Shown here: piece by piece, positions 5,470 to 9,685 of the stretch
How positions within the stretch are numbered: position 1 is the first letter of the stretch
How the letters are laid out: every line of letters begins with the position of its first letter
Source: an uncultured Selenomonadales bacterium
GTDB lineage: Bacteria > Bacillota > Negativicutes > Selenomonadales > Selenomonadaceae
DNA: 9,685 nt
Assembly (NCBI GenBank): GCA_937915885.1
Contig: CALGGP010000145.1
Coordinates: 1 to 9,685 of the forward strand
Direction: 5' to 3'
Position numbers and translations under genes: made by a program
The notes under the pieces: generated by a model
Databases searched by the model: none
Told to the model about the DNA's origin: nothing
Seen by the model: only the letters and a program-made list of their open reading frames with translations

Positions 5470-6660
5470 GTTGAAGTAGCGCGCCACCAATCCGATATTT
5501 TTGAACGGCGCATAAGCCCCGCCGACAAACCAGCCCTTGGTGCCGAGCAACACATCATCGGTCGTCGCCGCGAAAGACAGATTCGTCCCGTACCGACGAT
5601 AGCCTGCCCACAAGCCCCAATCGCCCTTCTCGGGATTGTCGCCGTAAGTGCCGTAATCAAACTCCGCCTGCCAACCGTAATCCTCATAATCCGCCTTGGT
5701 GTTGTTGGCATACGAGCCCCAAAGTTTAGCCTTCTCGCCGAAATTATAGCCCGCGTTCACCGACCAGATGTTGGCTTTGTCCTCGCGCCCGTGCTTCGCA
5801 TAAGCGCCCGATTTAAAATCATCGTCCTCGATGCGATACCAGCCCGCGCCTCCGTAGAGCCCGCGCTCGGTGTCGTACTGCACATTCACGCCTTGGAAGC
5901 TCGACGGATCGCTGTCGGTTTCGATCGCAATCGCGTCGCCCGACAACCGACCTGCCAACAGTGAGATCGTCGCTTTATTTCCGAACGTCACCGCCGCGCC
6001 GCTGAACTCCGTATCGAAAATCAAACCGCTTTCATTGGTGTAGAGCTCCTGCTTACCGACTTTGACGTTGAAGTTGGAGTAATCGCCCTCGGCATATCCG
6101 CGCACCAGACTGAAATCGCCCGACGAGTTGTCCTTCATATTGCCCTCGGCGTCGATGCGCGCGTGCAGCGTCCAATGATCGTTGACGGTTGCCGTCGGCT
6201 CGAAACGAAATACATAGCCGTCGTTATTTTCCTTCGACTTGCGACCGGTCTTATCGGGATCGGTGCGCTCCGAAGTGTAGGTGTACTCGATTTTGCCGTG
6301 AAACACAACTTTGTCGGCGTATTTTTCGAGCTCACTGACGCGGACGCCGAGATTATTCAGCTCGTCGGCAAATTCCGCCGCGAGACGATCGAGATCGGCG
6401 CGATTGTTGCCGGTTGCCTTCGGCGCTCGAGCGAGAGCCTTCGCCACCATCTGCGCCATCTCATAGCGCGTGATGTTGCGATTGCCGAGGAAAGTACCGT
6501 CGCCGTAGCCCTCGATGATTCCGTCCGCCGCAAGTTGAGTCACCGCGTCATACGCCCAATGTCCGCGCGGAACGTCCGTAAACGGATTCGCCGCCGCAAA
6601 CGTCGTCGACGCCGCCCCCAATATCAATGTCGTTGTCAAAAGTGCTGCTGATTTTCTCAT
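5170..6660 (-). CDS. Hybrid ORF: SLH-domain outer-membrane porin fused to C-terminal part of LMW tyrosine phosphatase
   Basis: 496 residues from ATG 6660, chosen because GGAGGG (6669-6674) lies 8 nt upstream and a signal peptide follows directly (STTFA|AANPF); a longer frame from 6699 lacks these. Residues 24-77 are one SLH domain (FTDVPRGHWAYDAV, GIIEGYGDGTF, ITRYEMAQMV), followed by a short coiled coil (~85-115) and a beta-barrel with alternating strands to about residue 398. This matches OmpM-type porins of Negativicutes, which tether the outer membrane to peptidoglycan and let solutes through. From residue ~398 (N-G-T-R, 5461-5472) the sequence becomes a low-molecular-weight protein tyrosine phosphatase: FDYIIGLDHNN, DPENKIHLLLEF and VADPWYTDDY with the general acid D467. 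The phosphatase lacks its N-terminal CX5R catalytic loop, and the porin lacks its last strand(s) and the terminal aromatic residue used for barrel assembly. The product is probably non-functional, or the join is an assembly artefact. Confidence 0.85.
   Translation of the reverse strand: MRKSAALLTTTLILGAASTTFAAANPFTDVPRGHWAYDAVTQLAADGIIEGYGDGTFLGNRNITRYEMAQMVAKALARAPKATGNNRADLDRLAAEFADELNNLGVRVSELEKYADKVVFHGKIEYTYTSERTDPDKTGRKSKENNDGYVFRFEPTATVNDHWTLHARIDAEGNMKDNSSGDFSLVRGYAEGDYSNFNVKVGKQELYTNESGLIFDTEFSGAAVTFGNKATISLLAGRLSGDAIAIETDSDPSSFQGVNVQYDTERGLYGGAGWYRIEDDDFKSGAYAKHGREDKANIWSVNAGYNFGEKAKLWGSYANNTKADYEDYGWQAEFDYGTYGDNPEKGDWGLWAGYRRYGTNLSFAATTDDVLLGTKGWFVGGAYAPFKNIGLVARYFNGTRQQLSAHNIPFTRKTSAQFTADDYQTFDYIIGLDHNNVYEMRRIVRRDPENKIHLLLEFVGEDRSVADPWYTDDYAVAFADVMKGCTALLEVIKREV
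5185..5193 (-). promoter_or_regulatory. Ribosome binding site that sets the holA start
   Basis: On the minus strand GAGGTGATC, a full match to the anti-Shine-Dalgarno sequence, lies inside the last codons of the upstream ORF, with the GAGG core 9 nt before the GTG at 5180. It decides in favour of the GTG start over the internal ATG at 5162. Confidence 0.75.
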
Positions 6661-6726
6661 TTCGATTGCCCTCCAATGAATTTTGATCAGCCTTCGCACT
6701 GCTCGCTACATTCCTAAAACGCGTAA

Positions 6727-6755
6727 AATTTACTACGTCGTCGACAGTTTGTCAA
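6727..6755 (-). promoter_or_regulatory. Sigma-70-like promoter of the porin gene
   Basis: On the minus strand TTGACA (6750-6755) and TAAATT (6727-6732) are separated by exactly 17 bp. The -35 box is perfect and the -10 box matches four of six positions. It is placed ~66 bp before the porin ATG and downstream of the CAP gene stop, so it would drive the porin hybrid and holA as an operon. Confidence 0.75.
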
Positions 6756-6773
6756 GGCAATCGAAAAAAATTA

Positions 6774-7463
6774 TCAGCGTGCTCGAAAAAGTTGCACCCA
6801 ATAGTGCCGATATTGACTGTCACCGTCGAAAAAATATCCCACGCCGATCTCTTCATAGTCGGCGAATAAAATGTTGTCGCGATGGTCGGGAGAATTCATC
6901 CATTGATACATCACCGCCGACGGGCTCGTTAAGCCGCCGAATAAATTTTCGCCGCGATATCGACCGCGCGGAATGATCAGCGCGCCGTTCTCGCCGTTCG
7001 GTCGAGTGTGCGAAAATTGCTTGACGATCTCCTTCGCTCGAATGTCGGCGTATCGATTGAGATCGTCGGCAAGCCTCAACGGTCTTAAATTATATCGAGC
7101 GCGCTCGGCGTTGACCAGCTCCAGCACCTCTCGAGCGAACGTCGAGCGATTGACGGCATTGCTGCCGGTCGGCTCGCCGCTCACATGAAACAGGCAATCG
7201 AGAGTGTCGACGGGCTGACCGCCGCTGTAAAACGTGACGCGGATAAAAACGTCGCCGGGATTGAGGAAGCGGACGAGCTTGTCGCCGCTCTTGCTCGTGA
7301 TGACTTCGGCGATGTCGGGATCGCTGATGTCGAAAGTGACGACGTAAGTCGGGAAGCCCCACATTCGACCGGTCGAGATATTATATTCCTTCTCGACGGG
7401 CTCCGCGCGGACGATTGAAACCGTCGACAAGATTATCAACAGCATCACAAAAAATTTTTTCAT
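6774..7463 (-). CDS. Secreted CAP/SCP-domain protein (YkwD-like) with N-terminal beta domain
   Basis: 229 residues from ATG 7463. GGAGG (core at 7472-7477) is 8 nt upstream, so the GTG at 7472, which overlaps that site, is rejected. A signal peptide (MKKFFVMLLIILSTVSIVRA|E) precedes a ~75-residue beta domain (FDISDPDIAEVIT, VRFLNPGDVFIRVTF) resembling bacterial Ig-like or pilus-assembly N-terminal domains. Residues ~105-229 are a CAP domain: VLELVNAERARYNLRPL, FSHTRPNG with H152, GENL with E172, SPDHRDNIL with H194, and YWVQLF near the end. These retain the usual His/Glu cleft residues. Bacterial CAP proteins are extracytoplasmic; their activity is mostly undefined. The gene is divergent from larB and separated from it by 74 bp. 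I see no clear terminator before the porin promoter. Confidence 0.88.
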   Translation of the reverse strand: MKKFFVMLLIILSTVSIVRAEPVEKEYNISTGRMWGFPTYVVTFDISDPDIAEVITSKSGDKLVRFLNPGDVFIRVTFYSGGQPVDTLDCLFHVSGEPTGSNAVNRSTFAREVLELVNAERARYNLRPLRLADDLNRYADIRAKEIVKQFSHTRPNGENGALIIPRGRYRGENLFGGLTSPSAVMYQWMNSPDHRDNILFADYEEIGVGYFFDGDSQYRHYWVQLFRAR

Positions 7464-7482
7464 CGTCGACACCTCCTCGGGC

Positions 7483-7510
7483 TTGACATTGACTGTGTTC
7501 GATGTAATAA
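7483..7510 (+). promoter_or_regulatory. Probable promoter of larB
   Basis: TTGACA (7483-7488) is followed after 16 bp by TAATAA (7505-7510). An alternative overlapping pair is TTGACT (7489-7494) and TATCAT (7513-7518) with 18 bp between. On the opposite strand TATGAT lies in the same region and may be a -10 box for the divergent CAP gene, but no good -35 was found for it. Confidence 0.5.
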
Positions 7511-7537
7511 ACTATCATATTTGAGGGGTGAATGCAA

Positions 7538-8308
7538 TTGAACGAAAAAATTTTGCGCGAGATGCTTTTACGATTCCGCGCGGGCGAGTTGAGCGAAGAA
7601 AAAATAATTGCGTCGATAAAAAATTTGTCGCTGACGGCGGTGGAGGATTTAGGCTTCGCGTCGATCGATCATCAACGGGAATTGCGACAGGGCTTCCCTG
7701 AGGTGGTCTACGGCGCGGGCAAAACGAAGGAACAATTATTGGCGATCCTCCGATCGTTGTACGAGAGGAGCGAAGGGAATTTGATCGCGACGCGGGCGTC
7801 GGAGGAAAAATATGAATACGTCCGCGCGGAGCTGCCGATGATGGAGTATGATGCGACGGCGCGAATGATATATCTCGATCGGGACGAAAGTTTGACGCGC
7901 GATCCGTCGAGAATGATATTGGTCGTAAGCGCGGGGACGAGTGACATGCCCGTCGCCGAAGAGGCGCGCTTGACGGCGCATTTATGGGGCAATCATGTCA
8001 AGACGTGCTACGATTGCGGAGTGGCGGGCATCCACCGACTGTTGAGGCATCTCGACGACATTCAATCGGCGAATGTGCTGATCGTGGTGGCGGGAATGGA
8101 GGGCGCGTTGGCGAGCGTGGTCGGCGGTTTGACTTCGCGTCCTGTGATCGCGGTGCCGACGAGCGTCGGATATGGGGCGTCGTTTCATGGATTGGCGGCG
8201 TTGTTGGCGATGCTCAACAGTTGTGCGTCGGGTGTGGCGGTGGTCAACATCGATAACGGCTTCGGCGCGGGCGTGATGGCGAGCAAGATCAATGCAATTA
8301 GGAATTAG
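7538..8308 (+). CDS. larB: Nickel-pincer cofactor biosynthesis protein LarB
   Basis: 256 residues. LarB carboxylates and hydrolyses nicotinic acid adenine dinucleotide to pyridinium-3,5-biscarboxylic acid mononucleotide, the first step toward the nickel-pincer cofactor of lactate racemase and related enzymes. The N-terminus NEKILREMLLRFRAGELSEE and the FASIDHQRELRQGFPEVVYGAGKT block are typical of LarB. The PurE-like catalytic domain has SAGTSDMPVAEEA (from S131), VAGMEGALASVVGGL, PVIAVPTSVGYG, LAALLAMLNSC and NIDNGFGAG. I prefer the TTG at 7538 because the Shine-Dalgarno GAGGGGTGA (7523-7531) abuts the in-frame ATG at 7532 but has normal spacing to the TTG, and family members start MNEK-like. 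The last residues (AIRN) and the TAG stop come from a heptanucleotide repeat. No larC or larE is in the window. Confidence 0.92.
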   Translation: MNEKILREMLLRFRAGELSEEKIIASIKNLSLTAVEDLGFASIDHQRELRQGFPEVVYGAGKTKEQLLAILRSLYERSEGNLIATRASEEKYEYVRAELPMMEYDATARMIYLDRDESLTRDPSRMILVVSAGTSDMPVAEEARLTAHLWGNHVKTCYDCGVAGIHRLLRHLDDIQSANVLIVVAGMEGALASVVGGLTSRPVIAVPTSVGYGASFHGLAALLAMLNSCASGVAVVNIDNGFGAGVMASKINAIRN

Positions 8309-8330
8309 GAATTAGGAATGCGGAATTGGG
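8296..8330 (+). repeat. Heptanucleotide short tandem repeat overlapping the larB stop
   Basis: Five 7-bp units: AATTAGG three times, then AATGCGG and AATTGGG. The larB stop codon (8306-8308) lies in the second unit. The units are related to the complement of the repeat at 3990-4017. Confidence 0.8.
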
Positions 8331-8331
8331 G

Positions 8332-8347
8332 GTTCGGGGGCGACGGA
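8332..8347 (+). repeat. 16-bp sequence repeated inverted at 1954-1969
   Basis: GTTCGGGGGCGACGGA occurs here and, on the minus strand, at 1954-1969 in the structure downstream of the CsgG-like gene. In both places A/T tracts (AAAATTTTTTTT or AAAAAATTTTTT) follow within about 20 bp. It begins right after the heptanucleotide repeat, so 8296-8360 appears to be a composite repeat locus. Confidence 0.55.
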
Positions 8348-8419
8348 AAATTTTTTTTATCCCGCCCGCCCACCCTTTGTTCCTTGACAGGAACCGTGTC
8401 TTGGACGGAATAATAAATG

Positions 8420-8444
8420 CCCCCGACGGTCGGGGGATTTTTTT
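8420..8444 (+). terminator. Intrinsic terminator after larB
   Basis: CCCCCGA (8420-8426) and TCGGGGG (8430-8436) form a perfect 7-bp stem with a 3-nt loop, followed by A and seven Ts (8438-8444). It is 111 bp after the larB stop and also sits downstream of the convergent gene 8462-8836; on that strand the following CATTTATTA is a poor T tract, so termination may be mainly for larB. The 111 bp before it hold only the repeats and a short GTTCC/GGAAC inverted repeat (8379-8394). Confidence 0.85.
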
Positions 8445-8461
8445 ATAAACAGTTCCTTTCA

Positions 8462-8836
8462 TCATCCGGCGGTCTCGACCGCTTGATCCACTTTCGGATT
8501 GCTTTTTGCCGTATCCTTGTCGGAGGAATGGTTCCAAAACATGCCGATCATTATCGCCACGATGATCCCGACGAACGCGAAGAATAAATTGCGCACTTCC
8601 TTGCTGATGTCTTTTACGTCTTGACGGAGTTGCTCCATATTTTGATCGTGACGCTCCTGCTGTTTCGCCATTGCTTGACGGATCTCCATTGCTTCGTTGG
8701 CGCGCATCTGATTCTGCTGCCGCATCTCCGTTTTGAAGTCGCGCATCTCCGCGATGAAATCATTAACCTTCGTCTCGATCGTGCCGACTTTCGTCTCCAA
8801 ATCGCCCACTCTTTTTTCCATGTTGTTATCTGCCAT
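8462..8836 (-). CDS. Small coiled-coil protein with C-terminal membrane segment
   Basis: 124 residues from the second of two adjacent ATGs (8836 rather than 8839), chosen because AGGAG (8846-8850) is then spaced as in the neighbouring genes. Residues ~5-80 are a charged heptad-patterned coiled coil (EKRVGDLETKVGTIETKVND, then Gln/Met-rich segments), followed by one transmembrane helix (LFFAFVGIIVAIMIGMFW, ~83-102) and a short polar tail. There is no signal peptide, so it should be a tail-anchored inner-membrane protein with the coiled coil in the cytoplasm or, less likely, the reverse. The arrangement resembles XhlA-type phage proteins and various uncharacterised membrane coiled coils, but nothing specific is recognised. 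It is divergent from the restriction gene with 83 bp between, and convergent with larB. Confidence 0.7.
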   Translation of the reverse strand: MADNNMEKRVGDLETKVGTIETKVNDFIAEMRDFKTEMRQQNQMRANEAMEIRQAMAKQQERHDQNMEQLRQDVKDISKEVRNLFFAFVGIIVAIMIGMFWNHSSDKDTAKSNPKVDQAVETAG

Positions 8837-8870
8837 CATAAACAGCTCCTTTTGACGGTTATATTCGACA

Positions 8871-8899
8871 TTGACGCAACATGTTCCTATCGATATAAT
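8871..8899 (+). promoter_or_regulatory. Strong sigma-70-like promoter of the restriction gene
   Basis: TTGACG (8871-8876), 17-bp spacer and a perfect TATAAT (8894-8899). Transcription would begin near 8906, at the GGGGGTGA Shine-Dalgarno site (8906-8913), giving a very short leader before the ATG at 8920. Confidence 0.8.
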
Positions 8900-8919
8900 T
8901 CCCTTGGGGGTGAGCGCTC

Positions 8920-9685
8920 ATGTCCGGCTTCAATCAGATCATTAAAATGTTCCGCGCGGAGTCCGAGTCGACCGTCGAACTCGGCGGCTCATTCGAGCAA
9001 TTGATCAAACGCTTTTTGCACGAAGACCCGACTTATAACTTCAAAAATATTTGGCTCTGGAGCGAATTTCCGTATCGAGCCACGAACGATCTCGGCATCG
9101 ATATAGTTGCCGTCGACAATCACGACGATTATTGGGCGGTGCAATGTAAATTCTATCAGCCCGACGTCGAAATCAATTTGGATCACGTGTCGCACTTTAT
9201 TACCGCCGCGTCCAATTATTTTTTCGTCGACGACATCAAAAAATTTTTCGCTCAGCGACTGTGGATCGATACGACCATTAAAGGTTGGAATCGGAACGCC
9301 GCCGCCGCTATCAAAAATATTTCGCCTGCCGTCATTCGGCTCGGGCTCTACGAGTTGGAAGAATCGCCCGTCGATTGGGTGAAGTTGGCGGGCATGACGA
9401 GCGACGCGCCAAGCCCCAAAAAATATCTCCGTCAGGATCAGAAGACGGCGGTCGAAAAGGCGGTTGATTATTATCGCGATCATGAGCGCGGCAAAATGAT
9501 AATGGCGTGCGGCACCGGAAAAACTTTTACGTCGTTGAAAATTGCCGAGGCTCTTTTGTTGGGGGGCGCCGTCGATTTGGGGGGCGCCGTCGACGCTCCC
9601 ACCCACGAACAACGGCGCCCAACAGAGGAAGCGGTTCCCACCCCGCGTCGGCGGCGCCCGCTTTCAAACGATCCGACGGTTGACG
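8920..9685 (+). CDS. Type ISP-like restriction-modification enzyme, N-terminal part (3' end outside window)
   Basis: 255 codons are visible from ATG 8920; GGGGGTGA (8906-8913) precedes it. The N-terminal ~150 residues form an Mrr-type PD-(D/E)xK nuclease: FEQLIKRFL, LGIDIVAVD with D61, and WAVQCKFY with Q75-x-K77. The linker has LRLGLYELEES-like and SPVDWVKL motifs and then the helicase start KKYLRQDQKTAVEKAVDYY with Walker A ACGTGKT (K201). This order (nuclease, SF2 helicase, then methyltransferase and target recognition domains) is that of single-chain type ISP enzymes such as LlaGI/LlaBIII, usually ~1,500 residues, which cut unmodified foreign DNA after translocation. After IAEALLL (residue 214) the expected strand and helicase motif Ia are replaced by repeat-encoded residues (LGGAVD twice, then a Pro/Arg-rich stretch), still in frame. 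The gene may therefore be interrupted; whether it recovers downstream cannot be seen. Without the MTase region, a nuclease-helicase protein is also possible. Confidence 0.75.
   Translation, partial: MSGFNQIIKMFRAESESTVELGGSFEQLIKRFLHEDPTYNFKNIWLWSEFPYRATNDLGIDIVAVDNHDDYWAVQCKFYQPDVEINLDHVSHFITAASNYFFVDDIKKFFAQRLWIDTTIKGWNRNAAAAIKNISPAVIRLGLYELEESPVDWVKLAGMTSDAPSPKKYLRQDQKTAVEKAVDYYRDHERGKMIMACGTGKTFTSLKIAEALLLGGAVDLGGAVDAPTHEQRRPTEEAVPTPRRRRPLSNDPTVD
9559..9594 (+). repeat. 18-bp tandem duplication at the edge of the element in the restriction gene
   Basis: Two 18-bp units (9559-9576 and 9577-9594) differ at only the last base. They encode LGGAVD twice in the reading frame of the restriction gene, and the second runs into the left arm of the palindromic element. 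This may reflect slippage or an insertion-associated duplication. Confidence 0.75.
9582..9659 (+). repeat. Palindromic dispersed element, copy B, inside a coding frame
   Basis: The terminal arms 9582-9596 and 9645-9659 are inverted repeats matching at 14 of 15 positions (the exception is a G-U type pair). The interior contains TCCCACCCAC, GGCGCCCAAC and GGTTCCCACCCC, shared with copies A and C. It lies in the frame of the restriction gene directly after the Walker A helix, and it contains no stop codon in that frame. Confidence 0.8.

Noticed and set aside
5134..5964. 276-codon plus-strand ORF antisense to the porin hybrid
   Set aside because: No recognisable domain; the opposite strand has signal peptide, SLH domain, promoter and ribosome binding site.
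6661..6699. N-terminal extension of the porin from 6699
   Set aside because: The ribosome binding site at 6669-6674 and the signal peptide fix the start at 6660.
8379..8416. TTGACA (8384-8389) plus TAATAA as a promoter for a small RNA ending at the 8420-8444 terminator
   Set aside because: The spacing to the best -10 (21 bp) is too long, and TTGACA lies in the loop of a GTTCC/GGAAC inverted repeat. The transcript would be only a few tens of bases.
8989..9612. 207-codon minus-strand ORF over the restriction gene
   Set aside because: The plus strand encodes the nuclease and Walker A motifs with a consensus promoter; the minus frame shows no family features.
1841..9659. CRISPR-like array
   Set aside because: The repeats are few, kilobases apart, in both orientations, and without regular spacers.

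Overview
The window looks like a chromosomal segment of a diderm Firmicute (Negativicutes, probably a Selenomonadaceae-type bacterium). The basis is inference from content: a single-SLH-domain outer-membrane porin of the OmpM type, which is the hallmark of that group, several secreted envelope proteins of LPP20/CsgG/FlgT type, consensus sigma-70-like promoters and strong AGGAGGTGA-type Shine-Dalgarno sites. Base composition is GC-rich with many CGTCGAC words, interrupted by palindromic A/T tracts. No rRNA, tRNA, CRISPR array or transposase gene is visible.

Layout. Positions 1-1763 (+): the 3' part of a CsgG-like exported protein, then, behind its own promoter, an LPP20-domain protein ending in an intrinsic terminator. 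Positions 1790-2007: a convergent intergenic region with a palindromic repeat and a second inverted-repeat structure. Positions 2008-3885 (-): a two-gene operon, a FlgT-like exported protein followed by a second CsgG-like protein. Together these four genes recall the FlgO/FlgP/FlgT outer-membrane basal-body proteins of Vibrio. Positions 3886-4145: 260 bp made mostly of repeats. Positions 4146-6660 (-): holA (DNA polymerase III delta), preceded by and overlapping a hybrid ORF. The hybrid's N-terminal 400 residues are an SLH porin and its last ~99 are the C-terminal part of a low-molecular-weight protein tyrosine phosphatase. Positions 6774-7463 (-): a secreted CAP/SCP-domain protein. Positions 7538-8308 (+): larB of nickel-pincer cofactor synthesis, ending inside a heptanucleotide repeat. 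Positions 8462-8836 (-): a small coiled-coil membrane protein. Positions 8920-9685 (+): the N-terminal part of a type ISP-like restriction-modification enzyme (Mrr-type nuclease plus helicase Walker A), running off the window and carrying a palindromic repeat inside the reading frame.

The points most worth attention are (i) the in-frame porin-phosphatase hybrid, which looks like a microhomology deletion or a misassembly; (ii) a ~77-bp palindromic dispersed element (three full copies and one remnant) whose terminal arms show compensatory base changes, one copy lying inside the restriction gene; (iii) 7-bp short tandem repeats, one of which supplies the larB stop codon; and (iv) the CsgG/LPP20/FlgT-like gene set as a possible uncharacterised envelope or flagellar ring system. 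Family assignments come from reading the translations and from memory of the families; no database search was run.
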